A DNA stretch of 64,000 nt from assembly GCA_963737075.1 (NCBI GenBank), contig CAVTRI010000004.1, positions 1 through 64,000 of the forward strand, given 5' to 3'. The stretch's first letter is position 1, and every line of letters begins with the position of its first letter. The DNA comes from CAVTRI01 sp963737075. GTDB taxonomy: Bacteria > Actinomycetota > Acidimicrobiia > Acidimicrobiales > Palsa-688. Made by a program: the position numbers and the translations under genes. Shown here piece after piece: positions 17,178-25,745 of this stretch. The notes under the pieces were generated by a model, which ran no database searches, was not told the origin of the DNA, and saw only the letters and a list, made by a program, of their open reading frames with translations.

Positions 17178-17215
17178 CTCAGCACCCCCGAACGTTGAGC
17201 ATGAAAGGTGCTGAG
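17178..17215. repeat. Stem-loop just upstream of the tyrosine recombinase
   Basis: Perfect 9-bp arms CTCAGCACC (17178-17186) and GGTGCTGAG (17207-17215) with a 20-base loop. The right arm overlaps the probable ribosome site (GAGG) of the recombinase at 17220. It may be an att-like recombination site or a translation-control hairpin. Confidence 0.5.
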
Positions 17216-17219
17216 GTCA

Positions 17220-18353
17220 ATGGACAGTCTCTACCGTTCGCTCGGCAGACCGGCTATACCAGCGCGGCGCGATGCCGTTCTGGCCGACATTGCAGCCCTG
17301 GAGGCGAAGGCCCGGGAGTACGAGGCCGAAGCCAAGTCGGAGCAGACCCGAAGGCTGTACGCCGGCGACTGGCGGCATTTCGAGCAGTGGTGCGAGTGGA
17401 ACGGGTTCCTAGCACTCCCGACTGCCCCAGAGACGCTCAGGCTCTATATCGCCGACCTGGCTGGGACGTTGAAGCCGAATGGGGAACTCGCATACAAGCC
17501 GGCCACGATCACCCGAAGGGTGGCGTCGATCACCACGATCAACAGGGACGCCGGACATCACCATCGCCTCGCCCGCAGTGAGGAGGTGAGCAACGTCAAC
17601 AAGGGCATCCGCCGCCTCCGCGGCACTGCTCAGCGCCGGATGCACCCGCTGCTCCTCGACGACATCAAGGCGATCCTCGCAGCGATGGTCTACGTGCGCT
17701 GGCCCGAGGGTGTCATCGCCTTCCGGGATGCGTTCGTTCTCCTCGCCAGCTTCGCCGGGGCGTTCCGGCGCAGCGAGATCGCCAGCCTTCAGGTCCGCGA
17801 CGTCCGCTTCGACCGCCACGACGGACTCCACGTACATCTTGAGCGTTCCAAGACAGACCAGGAGCGAACGGGAGCCGTGACGCCGCTCCCGTTCGGTACA
17901 TACCCCCAGACATGTGCGGTGTGCGCGTGGATGCGGTGGATGGGACTTGTCGATGCATGCTCTCAGGGGCGGCCGGCGGCCATGAAGCTCATCTTCGACG
18001 CCCAGCCGTGGGACGGCTGGGTGCACGTATGCCGCTCCCCCAGGCGGGTACACGCTGGCCCCGACATGCCGCTCCTCCGCGCCGTCCGCAAAGACGGCCA
18101 CATCCTCTCGGCAGGTATTTCTGGCGATGGCCTGCACGCGATGGTGAAACGACGGGCGGATCTGGCCGGCTTCAGCGACCAGATCGGTTTCCACTCCCTG
18201 CGGGCCGGATTCATCACACACAGCCGCCGCAACGGCGCCGACGCCCGCTCGATCCGCCTCCAGACCCGTCACAGCAGCGACGCCATGATCGATCTCTACG
18301 ACCGGGAGTACGTGCCGCTCGCCGGTAACGCCGTCCTGAAGCTGGGATTATGA
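17220..18353 (+). CDS. Tyrosine recombinase / phage-type integrase
   Basis: A 377-residue tyrosine recombinase. The N-terminal SAM-like core-binding domain (Asp-Trp-x-x-Phe-x-x-Trp-Cys, about residues 55-140) precedes a catalytic domain. That domain has Arg in Phe-Arg-Arg-Ser-Glu-Ile, Lys in Ser-Lys-Thr-Asp, His-x-x-Arg in His-Ser-Leu-Arg, a second His in Thr-Arg-His-Ser, and the nucleophile Tyr in the final Tyr-Asp-Arg-Glu-Tyr region. A Cys-x-x-Cys pair is inserted before the C-terminal half. ATG 17220 has GAGG five bases upstream. The stop overlaps the next gene (ATGA), so the nuclease is coupled to it. Confidence 0.95.
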   Translation: MDSLYRSLGRPAIPARRDAVLADIAALEAKAREYEAEAKSEQTRRLYAGDWRHFEQWCEWNGFLALPTAPETLRLYIADLAGTLKPNGELAYKPATITRRVASITTINRDAGHHHRLARSEEVSNVNKGIRRLRGTAQRRMHPLLLDDIKAILAAMVYVRWPEGVIAFRDAFVLLASFAGAFRRSEIASLQVRDVRFDRHDGLHVHLERSKTDQERTGAVTPLPFGTYPQTCAVCAWMRWMGLVDACSQGRPAAMKLIFDAQPWDGWVHVCRSPRRVHAGPDMPLLRAVRKDGHILSAGISGDGLHAMVKRRADLAGFSDQIGFHSLRAGFITHSRRNGADARSIRLQTRHSSDAMIDLYDREYVPLAGNAVLKLGL

Positions 18354-18826
18354 AAAGCACCGACGCCGAAATCAACCCCGCGTGCTGGTCCTGGGCAATC
18401 CCGCAGGGAGTACCAGAACCATTCTCCGAAAGCGACGTCGCTGATCTTCCACCGGCGATTCAAGAGTTGGTCCCGGCGATTCGAGAGTTGCTCGCGTGGT
18501 GTCCGGTGGAATACTTCTTGCAACGGGCGTTTCACGACGGGCGGTGTGCAATTTGCGGCCGTAAGAACGAGCTCGTGGAGGATCATGATCATACGACAGG
18601 CTTGTTTCGAGGGTGGCTCTGCCGGTCGTGCAACACTTCGGAAGGCATGTCGTCCTATCCGGTCTACGTGAAGTATCGACAGCGCAATCCAGCCAACATC
18701 CTCGAAGCAACATGGGAGTACATCGACCCGATCACGAAGCTTCCACCCAGAAAACGAATTGAGCATCCGATCGACCCTGATGCGTCTCTGCTCGACGGCA
18801 ACGCTGTCACCTCGCTGGGGCTCTGA
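18350..18826 (+). CDS. Recombination endonuclease VII-like HNH protein
   Basis: A 158-residue protein whose centre (about residues 64-98) has the endonuclease VII pattern: Cys-x-x-Cys, Glu-Asp-His-Asp-His-x-Thr-Gly, Arg-Gly-x-Leu-Cys-x-x-Cys-Asn. Two CxxC pairs bind zinc and the His/Asp/Asn cluster forms the beta-beta-alpha nuclease site. T4 gp49 relatives cut branched DNA; in actinophages these proteins are common HNH nucleases. ATG 18350 overlaps the recombinase stop by four bases, suggesting the nuclease and recombinase act in the same mobility process. Confidence 0.82.
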   Translation: MKSTDAEINPACWSWAIPQGVPEPFSESDVADLPPAIQELVPAIRELLAWCPVEYFLQRAFHDGRCAICGRKNELVEDHDHTTGLFRGWLCRSCNTSEGMSSYPVYVKYRQRNPANILEATWEYIDPITKLPPRKRIEHPIDPDASLLDGNAVTSLGL

Positions 18827-18963
18827 CTCGGTGGGTGTGGAATCATCAGATCGCCACCCTCGAAACCCAGAGGTGGCGGCCGACGGCATACGATTGTGGC
18901 TTCGCCTCAATCGTCGCCGGCGCGGTGACCAAAGGCAGTGGGGAAGCCGCCGTTAGGCCGGCC

Positions 18964-19902
18964 ATGGTCGAGAATGCGCAACCGGCCCGTCAAAGCGTGG
19001 CGAAGACCGATGTGCTATCCCCTATCGAGCGTGACTGGGCGCTCTTCCTCGACTGGTGTACAGCGGTCGGTGTAACGCCGCTGCCCGCGAGGGACGCTCA
19101 GCTGCGAAGTTTCTTCCTCGAGGTGCCCGCTTCACCCGCGCTCGCCCGGCGCCGGCTGCGGGCCATCGACGCCGCCCACGTGGCGCTGGGTTTGGCCGCC
19201 CCCAGCAAAAGCCTCATTCGTCCGGCGACGCGCTTCGAGCCCGGCCTGGTGGCCGCCACCCTGGGTTGCATCCCGATCGGCGGTTGGCCCGCAGGGATCG
19301 TCGGCCGACGCGACGCCGCCCTGGTCGCGATCATCTCCACAGGCGGGCTCACCCGCCGGCAGGTCCGATCGCTACAGGCCGACCCCGGCCAGGCACCTGT
19401 CTTGTCACCCGCTGTCGAGCCCGGCGCGTGCCCGGCGTGCGCGGTGTCGAGATGGCTTCGGGTTCACGCCCTAGCGGCCGCCGCCGGCTGGAGGGCGGCG
19501 CGCGGCGAACTGGCCGATATCGGGGAGGTCCCGGCCCGCGACGAGACTGCCCACGACTGCTTCCGCCCGGTCCGCTGGCCCGACCAGCTGGGCCACGGAC
19601 CGATGTTCTCCGCCATCGACCGCCACGGCTGGGTGAACGAAGCGGTGCCACTGTCCGTTCGGTCGATAACCACCGTGGTGGCATGCCGGCTCGAGGAAGG
19701 CGAGCGTCGATCTCACTCCCCCATCGTCGGTGACCTCCCGCACTCTCGCCCGAGTGTTCAGGCGGTGTCGCCGAGCGGGAATCGCCAGCATGGTCTGCAG
19801 GCGCGTCGCGAGGCGAGCCGGCGACTAGAGGAGCTGGAGGCGATGATCGACGCGGCCGACGCCTACGCAGAAGCCATCCTCGAACGTCTCGACCTCCCGT
19901 AG
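18964..19902 (+). CDS. Tyrosine-recombinase-like protein lacking most catalytic residues
   Basis: About 312 residues. The N-terminal part (Asp-Trp-x-x-Phe-x-x-Trp-Cys, then Leu-Pro-Ala) parallels the core-binding domain of the recombinase at 17220. Further parallels are Arg-Arg-Asp-Ala-Ala-Leu-Val ahead of the first Arg region and a Cys-x-x-Cys-Ala-x3-Trp insertion. The His-x-x-Arg motif and nucleophilic Tyr are missing, so it is probably a non-catalytic accessory or a decayed copy. The C-terminal 30 residues form an Arg/Glu-rich helix. The start is uncertain: ATG 18964 is preferred, GTG 18835 is in frame. Confidence 0.62.
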   Translation: MVENAQPARQSVAKTDVLSPIERDWALFLDWCTAVGVTPLPARDAQLRSFFLEVPASPALARRRLRAIDAAHVALGLAAPSKSLIRPATRFEPGLVAATLGCIPIGGWPAGIVGRRDAALVAIISTGGLTRRQVRSLQADPGQAPVLSPAVEPGACPACAVSRWLRVHALAAAAGWRAARGELADIGEVPARDETAHDCFRPVRWPDQLGHGPMFSAIDRHGWVNEAVPLSVRSITTVVACRLEEGERRSHSPIVGDLPHSRPSVQAVSPSGNRQHGLQARREASRRLEELEAMIDAADAYAEAILERLDLP

Positions 19903-20638
19903 GACCTCGAACAGAACGGGCACATCCAAGGCGGGATTTGTCGGAGACGTGCTCGTCGCCGCAATCGAGGTCCCTGAAGCCGAGGTTATATCTCTGGATT
20001 TCCAGCGTCCGCCGTGGAACTTCCTCGGTGCCCTTCTACCTAGTGAGCGCACTGTCGACAGGGCGCGGTTGGATGATCGCTCCCGGAACGGTGGAGACGC
20101 GCCGACAATGCGACCCCCAACGGTCGTTCCTGAGCGGCACTGTGACTTAGTCTGGGCGCTTGTACCTGACCCGCTACGGGAAGAGCAGTTGGATTGCCCC
20201 CAAGAGGACCAGACCCAACCCCGAACGCCCAGGGGCAGTTGAACGTGGGGTCGGGCCATCGTCCTTCGCTCGATTGAGAGCACCGGGAAACCTACGTGAT
20301 ACCTACCTCGTGTGCCGGAGTTTTGAATATGTGGGCCAGGCCCTTGGGGGCAATCGGTGTTGGCGGATAAAGCCAGCACGCTCTTGCCGGCGGGAGCCTC
20401 TGCTGGAGATGGGGACGGTTTAGCGGCGACCCAGACGAGACCTCGACAGCGCCGGGCTTGCCGCCTGTGGTGATCGGATGAGGTCTCGGGGGCCGGGCTG
20501 CCGCTGGGCCAGACCCGGTTGGGACCCAACGAGGACCCGACCACGGCCGGGGGCAGGCTTACGAGTCCGTCATTGATGGAACCAACTAATCACCGCCTCG
20601 ATCCCCCGCGACGAACTGGTCAACAGGCGGCCGGCCTT
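19903..20638. other. Gap without a recognised gene
   Basis: About 740 bp. Long frames on both strands here lack recognisable domains and I do not call them. It may contain the right end of the recombinase cassette. Confidence 0.4.
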
Positions 20639-20658
20639 CACAAGGTCTTGACCTTGTG
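20639..20658. repeat. Perfect 20-bp palindromic hairpin
   Basis: CACAAGGTC-TT-GACCTTGTG, 9-bp perfect arms. It lies 18 bp past the end of the minus-strand NfuA-like gene. It could be that gene's terminator stem, although no T-run follows, or a recombination or operator site. Confidence 0.55.
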
Positions 20659-20676
20659 AGATGCGACAGTTGCCGG

Positions 20677-21330
20677 TTATTTCTTGGCTGGCTCGTAGTA
20701 CGGGTTTGTGCCCGCTGCGTGATCTGTCACGTCGACGATGCGGACGATCTCGGGCACCGATTGTTTGATGGCCACCTCGATGCCCTGGCTGAGGGTCACC
20801 GCGGCCATCCCGCAGCCGGCGCAGCCGCCGCTCAGGCGCAGGTAAGCAGCTCCCTCTTGAACCGCGACCAGGTCGGCGTGGCCTCCGTGGGCGGCGATGG
20901 AGGGGTTGATCTGGGCGTCGAGCACCTGGATGACCCGTTGGGCTACGTCCCCGCTGAGATCCGGCGGGGGACCGCTCATGGTCGGGCTGGCCTGGGGCCG
21001 CGGGGGCCGATTCGGGTTACGGATGCTCATCCCACCGCCCAGAAGGTCCGGGTTGAAATCGAGCACCGAGCCGACCATGTTGGGGGCGCTGGCCGCCGGC
21101 ACGACGATGGTCAGCCCGTCCTGCACCCCGGTCCAGGCGTCGCCGCCGGCATCACTGGTGGCCTGGTAGTACATGTCGTAGGTGTAGGCGTCGCCGCTGG
21201 TCCCACTGATTTCAATCCACAGGGCCAGGCCCTCGGGCGCGGCCTCACCAGTGCGCAACTCCAGCACCTTGGCCAGCGCCTGGTCGGTCAAGGTCAGGAC
21301 CGCGGTGTGGGTGGGATTGTCGTCGGTCAT
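20677..21330 (-). CDS. NfuA-like iron-sulfur cluster carrier
   Basis: A 217-residue two-domain protein. The N-terminal 100 residues resemble an A-type (HesB/IscA) scaffold without its usual cysteines; the C-terminal domain (about 125-200) is a NifU C-terminal domain with Cys-Ala-Gly-Cys in Gly-Gly-Cys-x-x-Cys-Gly-Met-Ala. Such proteins receive and deliver 4Fe-4S clusters in the cytosol. ATG 21330. It is divergent from the ATP-grasp gene with 45 bp between. A cluster carrier next to a radical SAM gene is suggestive, since the latter needs a 4Fe-4S cluster. Confidence 0.88.
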   Translation of the reverse strand: MTDDNPTHTAVLTLTDQALAKVLELRTGEAAPEGLALWIEISGTSGDAYTYDMYYQATSDAGGDAWTGVQDGLTIVVPAASAPNMVGSVLDFNPDLLGGGMSIRNPNRPPRPQASPTMSGPPPDLSGDVAQRVIQVLDAQINPSIAAHGGHADLVAVQEGAAYLRLSGGCAGCGMAAVTLSQGIEVAIKQSVPEIVRIVDVTDHAAGTNPYYEPAKK

Positions 21331-21375
21331 GGGGTGTCGGTCACATCCCGTTCGTTTGAGGCCATCCTAGGAGTA

Positions 21376-23550
21376 ATGCCCCGGGTACTCCTGCTGCTGC
21401 CCACCGAGACCTACCGGGCCAAGGATTTCCTGGCCGCAGCCGAACGTCTCGGCGTGGAGGTGGTCGTCGGCTGCGAGCGGCGCCCGGCCCTGGCCGACGC
21501 CATGGGCGATCGGGCCGTGGTCGTCCCCCTGGCCAACGTCGACGTAGCGGTGGAGGTCATCACCGCCCTTCATGGCCGGCGGCCCCTCGACGCCGTCCTG
21601 GCCGTCGACGACCAGGGGTTGGCGGTGGCGGCGGCCGCCTCGGCCCGCTTGGGGCTGACCCACAACCCCCTCGATGCCGTCACCGCGACACGCGACAAGG
21701 CCGCCCTGCGGGCCCGCCTGGCCGCCGCTGCGGTGGCCCAACCCGACCACCGGGTGGTCGCGCCGGGCCACAGCGTGGCGGCCGCCGCGGCCCAGATCGG
21801 CTATCCGTGTGTGGTCAAACCGGTGTCGCGGTCGGGCAGCCAAGGGGTCATTCGGGTCGATGACAGCGTCCAGGCTTCGGTCGCCGCGGAACGGGTTCGG
21901 GGCATCGTCGGTCCCGACGAGCCGGTCCTGGTGGAGGGCTTCGCGGCCGGCGCCGAGGTCGCGGTCGAGGCCCTCTTGGTGGGCGGGGTCCTGGAGGTGC
22001 TGGCGGTCTTCGAGGGCGACGCGCGTTGGGGGTCCGATGACCGGGTGCCCGCTGGCGGCTCGCCAGCGCTCGTGGGCCTCTCACCGATCGGGCCCAGGCG
22101 GTGTCGCCCGCACCGCGATGGAGTGGGAGGTCGCCGAGATCCTCGCTGTCACAGAGGAGTGGGGCAGCTTCGACCGCTCGCATCGCAGCTCGCTCACCGC
22201 GGCTCCTACACCGCCCGGGTGTGGGTCTCTGCCCCCCGCCGGGTCTTGGCTGCTCACGGGCTGGCTCTGCCCGAGCCGCCAGAGAGAGATCCTGCTCCAC
22301 GGATCGCCTGGCCGGCATGGCTGTCGTGGGAGCCGAATCGCATCTGGCGCTGGACCAGTCGCATCTCCCCCCTGCGAAGAGGGTCCGCTCGCCATCGTCG
22401 ACGTCGTGTCCCGCAGGTGGATCGACACGCTGGTGTCGATCGAGGAGACCTCCAGCCAGGTCGCGGTCATCTTCGACAGGGCCCTCATCGCAGAGGGCCT
22501 CGCCGAGCTGATCACCCCGGAGCGCATCGAGCTGCCCATCGACGACCCGGCCCGGCCGATCCTGTGGCCTGCAGCGACAACGGCCCGCCGATGACCTCGC
22601 ATGACACCAGGGACTTCTTCGTCGGCCTGGCCGCGCGCAGCGCCTGGGGCGTCCCGCAACGCCGACCGACCAGGCGTGGATCGAGAGCCTCTTCGGCCAC
22701 GTCAAAGGCGAGTGGCCGCACCTCGAAACGATCACCGACCCCGCCGCTCTCGACACGAACTGGGCACGTCCGCCGAGAGTACAACGGGACCCGTGCACGC
22801 CGGGATCGGCTACGTCACACCCGACGACGAACACGCCGGCCGAGGAGAAGCCATCCGCCAAGCACGAGTCGAGGGACTGCGGCGAGCCCACGAACAGCGT
22901 CACCTACCATCGCCGCCACCGCAACAACCACCACGAGGAGAGGCATGATTGGTGATATAGGATGGTAAAGAGACAAGCCCGACCCGCTCGACGGTCCCTT
23001 CTTCGAGGAGACCATCTATGTCACCCCGTCCCGCCAGCCGGCCCCGATCCTGGCCTCGCTGGCCGCCACGGTGGCGGCGGCGGCCGCCGCCGTGGGGCTG
23101 CGGGAGGGTCCGGTCCACGCCGAACTGCGCGTCAGAGCCGACGGTCGACTGGTGGTCATCGAGGTGGCGGCCCGTTCCATCGGCGGTCTGTGCGCCCGAG
23201 CGTTGCGCTTCGGGGCCGGGGTCAGCCTCGAAGAGGTCCTACTGCGCCACGCCGTCGGCGCCGGCCTCGACGGGCTGCGCCGCGAGACCCAGGCCTCGGG
23301 GGTGATGATGCTGCCCATCCGGGCCGCCGGGCTGCTCCACAAGGTGTCCGGTCAGGCCGAGGCCCTGGCCGTCCAGGGCGTGGTCGGCCTCGAGATCACC
23401 ATCGCCGCCGGTCGACGGGTAGTCCCCCTGCCCGAGGGCGACCGGTATCTGGGATTCGTCTTCGCCCGAGGCCCGACGCCGGCGGAGGTCGAGCTCGCCC
23501 TGCGCCGGGCCGAGGCGGCCCTCGACGTCGTGGTCGAACCGAGCTGCTGA
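21376..23550 (+). pseudogene. ATP-grasp ligase gene interrupted by an insertion sequence
   Basis: ATG 21376 with AGGAG upstream starts an ATP-grasp protein: N-terminal Rossmann-like part, a lysine-bearing Val-Val-Lys-Pro-Val-Ser-x-Ser-Gly-Ser-x-Gly motif near residue 150, then Glu-Gly-Phe-x-x-Gly-x-Glu-Val. The frame breaks at 22013 and resumes at 22974. Removing 22014-22973 restores an uninterrupted frame of 404 codons plus stop, including the late catalytic Val-x-Glu-Val-Ala-Ala-Arg motif. ATP-grasp enzymes join a carboxylate to an amine through an acyl phosphate. It is probably co-transcribed with the radical SAM gene when intact. Confidence 0.88.
22014..22973 (+). mobile_element. IS3-like insertion sequence with decayed transposase
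   Basis: A 960-bp insert in the ATP-grasp gene. Reading across three frames gives an IS3-type OrfB integrase core: an Ala-His-Gly-Leu-x-Leu-Pro-Glu-Pro-Pro segment, Trp-Glu-Pro-Asn-Arg-Ile-Trp, Val-Asp-Val-Val-Ser-Arg-Arg, Cys-Ser-Asp-Asn-Gly-Pro-Pro (second Asp), then Ile-Glu-Ser-Leu-Phe-Gly-His (Glu) and Arg-Arg-Glu-Tyr-Asn. There are several frameshifts and no OrfA, so it is not autonomous. A 2-bp GA is repeated at both edges; clear terminal inverted repeats were not found. Exact ends come from the host-gene frame. Confidence 0.78.
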
Positions 23551-23607
23551 GGGGTGGTGTCCATCGGCGACCATGACACCGCCGGGCGCTGGGCGTAGGC
23601 TCCGGCG

Positions 23608-24990
23608 GTGAACGTTCTGGTGGTATCCACCTACGAGTTGGGCCACCAACCGTTATCGGCGGCGACCAGTACCGCCTCCCTGCTCGCCGCCGGCCACCAG
23701 GTGCGCTGTGTCGACGTCGCCGTGGACACGCTGTCGGCCGACGATGTCGACTGGGCCGAACGGGTGGCCCTGTCGGTGCCGATGCACACGGCCATGCGCC
23801 TGGCCTTGCGGGTGGCCGACACCGTGCGGGCCCGCCGGCCCGGCCTGCCCCTGTGCTTCTTCGGCCTGTACGCCGGGATGGCCGGGGACCTGACGGTGAC
23901 CTCGCCCACCGACGCCGTCATCGCCGGAGAGTTCGAACCCGGGCTGGCAGCCTGGGCCGGGGGCGGCGACCCGGGGCCGGTCGTCCAACTGGGCCGCTCC
24001 GAGGCCCGGATACCCGACCGTCGATTGCTGCCCGAACTGGGCCGCTACACCCGCCTGGCCGTCGCCGGCGAGCGACGACCGGTCGGTTCGGTGGCCGCCA
24101 GCCGAGGCTGCTCGCACCGCTGCCGGCACTGCCCGGTCCCGGTCGTCTACGACGGGCGGGTCCGTCCGGTAGCCGAGGATGCCGTCCTGGCCGACGTCGA
24201 CCAGCTGGTGGCCGCCGGGGCCGGCCATATCAGCTTCGCCGACCCCGACTTCCTCAACGCACCCCATCATGCCCGCCGGGTCCTCGCCGCGCTGCACGCC
24301 CGCCATCCGGACCTCACCTTCGATGCGACCATCAAGGTCGAGCACCTCCTGCGTCACCCCGACGTGCTGCCCGAGTTGGCCCAGGCCGGCTGCGTGTTCG
24401 TGGTCAGCGCCTTCGAGTCGGTCAATGACCGCATCCTGGCCATTCTGCACAAGGGCCACACCGCCGCCGACATGTCCAAAGCGGTCATCGCCCTCCGCTC
24501 GCACGGGATCGAGATCCGCCCGTCGTGGCTGCCGTTCACGCCCTGGACCAGCCTCGACGACCTGGTGGCCCTGGTCGATTTCGTGGTGGCCCACGATCTC
24601 ATCGCCAATGTCGATCCGGTCCAGTACAGCGTGCGACTGCTGGTGCCCGACGGTTCGCTGTTATTGGCCGAGCCGGCCATGACCGCCCACCTGGGCGGCT
24701 ACGACCCGGCCCGGCTGGGCTGGACCTGGGCTCATCCCGATCCGGCCCTCGACCATCTCCAGGCGCAGATCGCCGCCCTGGTCGAGGCCCAGGTCGGCGA
24801 GAACCCCGAGCGGACCTTCGATCACGTCGACGGGCTGATCCGTTCCTACGCATCGAACGCACCGGTGCACCCCGCCCGGCGGGCCGCGTCGGTCGGCCCT
24901 GGCGGCGAGCGAGCCCGGCTCACCGAGCCGTGGTTTTGCTGCTCCGAACCCACCCAAACCCAACTCGCCCCCCTAGCCCCGTTCGTCTGA
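23608..24990 (+). CDS. Radical SAM protein with N-terminal B12-binding-like region and CC-x-EP tail
   Basis: A 460-residue protein. The N-terminal 150 residues look like a degenerate cobalamin-binding Rossmann fold without the His motif. The radical SAM core has Arg-Gly-Cys168-x3-Cys172-x2-Cys175 for the 4Fe-4S cluster. The C terminus has Phe-Cys444-Cys445-Ser-Glu-Pro. I associate this with the radical SAM group named after a CUAEP/CCAEP tail, in which some members carry selenocysteine; that recall is unverified. The substrate is unknown. GTG 23608 is the start. It lies 57 bp after the ATP-grasp gene on the same strand. Confidence 0.92.
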   Translation: MNVLVVSTYELGHQPLSAATSTASLLAAGHQVRCVDVAVDTLSADDVDWAERVALSVPMHTAMRLALRVADTVRARRPGLPLCFFGLYAGMAGDLTVTSPTDAVIAGEFEPGLAAWAGGGDPGPVVQLGRSEARIPDRRLLPELGRYTRLAVAGERRPVGSVAASRGCSHRCRHCPVPVVYDGRVRPVAEDAVLADVDQLVAAGAGHISFADPDFLNAPHHARRVLAALHARHPDLTFDATIKVEHLLRHPDVLPELAQAGCVFVVSAFESVNDRILAILHKGHTAADMSKAVIALRSHGIEIRPSWLPFTPWTSLDDLVALVDFVVAHDLIANVDPVQYSVRLLVPDGSLLLAEPAMTAHLGGYDPARLGWTWAHPDPALDHLQAQIAALVEAQVGENPERTFDHVDGLIRSYASNAPVHPARRAASVGPGGERARLTEPWFCCSEPTQTQLAPLAPFV

Positions 24991-25004
24991 GCGGCGGTCG
25001 CGGT

Positions 25005-25724
25005 TCAGGCGAAGCGGCGGGCGTCCTCGGCGGCGTAGCCGGCCACCACGGCGTCAATCGCCGAGGTCCTCTCGATGGCCTCGACCATCGTGTCCAGTTG
25101 CCCGGCCGGCAGGGCGCAGGTCATCTCCTCGGGACGCATGCCGGTCCGTTGCCGGCTGAGGGCGCACCCGACGCTGGCCGCCGGCACCCCCCGCTCCTTG
25201 GCCACGGCCACGATATGACACTGGGGCTTCCCCTCGATGGACAGGCCCGGAAGGGCGTCACAGAGCACCATCAACTGGCGGGCATTAACCCGCAAGAGCA
25301 CCACGTCGGGATCGACCGCCGCCGCACCGAGGGGGGCGTAGACGACCGACCCGGGCCGCGTCGCCACCTTGGGCAGCCGATCCAAGACGCCGGGCCCCAC
25401 CCAGCCGGCACCGACCAGCTCGGGCACGTCGCTACGGTCGAGGACCTCGCCGGGGGCCAACAGACCGTGGGTGACGCTGCCCACACTGCAGTTGCCATGA
25501 TCCTCGGGCACGGTGGCGAACGCCCGCTCGGCCCCGTGCATCCAGAACACACACCCGGCCGGGACCCGCCCCCGGCGACCGTCGCCAGTCGCCGCCGACA
25601 TAGGGGCATCAAAGCGGTCCACCCCCGACGGCGGGCTGGCCGCGAAGCTGATCGCCACCGGAGCCGACGACAAGTGCAGCACCTGGACGAGGCGGTCGGC
25701 GAGGTCGGTCCAGTTCTGGGGCAC
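25005..25724 (-). CDS. DUF169-family protein
   Basis: A 239-residue cytosolic protein matching the DUF169 pattern: a Pro-Val-Ala-Ile-Ser-Phe start, then Ala-Gly-Cys-Val-Phe-Trp, an Asp-His-Gly-Asn-Cys segment and a late Gly-Cys-Ala-x-Ser-Arg with further conserved cysteines. The Cys residues could bind iron or a cluster; the function of the family is not established. It converges with the radical SAM gene across 14 bp and diverges from the GAF-ANTAR gene. GTG 25724 is used. Confidence 0.82.
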   Translation of the reverse strand: MPQNWTDLADRLVQVLHLSSAPVAISFAASPPSGVDRFDAPMSAATGDGRRGRVPAGCVFWMHGAERAFATVPEDHGNCSVGSVTHGLLAPGEVLDRSDVPELVGAGWVGPGVLDRLPKVATRPGSVVYAPLGAAAVDPDVVLLRVNARQLMVLCDALPGLSIEGKPQCHIVAVAKERGVPAASVGCALSRQRTGMRPEEMTCALPAGQLDTMVEAIERTSAIDAVVAGYAAEDARRFA

Positions 25725-25745
25725 CAGCCGAACCTAATCGGTGAG

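Noticed and set aside
19825..20544. A 239-codon minus-strand frame as a gene
   Set aside because: It is Ser/Arg-rich, overlaps the end of the recombinase-like gene antisense and shows no domain.
20656..22968. A 770-codon plus-strand open frame
   Set aside because: It is a chance run: it starts antisense to the NfuA-like gene, passes through the ATP-grasp gene and into the IS. Only the ATP-grasp part is real.
24525..25745. A long plus-strand frame through the radical SAM and DUF169 genes
   Set aside because: Composition is Arg/Pro/Gly-rich and antisense to DUF169; only its 3' part (GAF-ANTAR) is coding.
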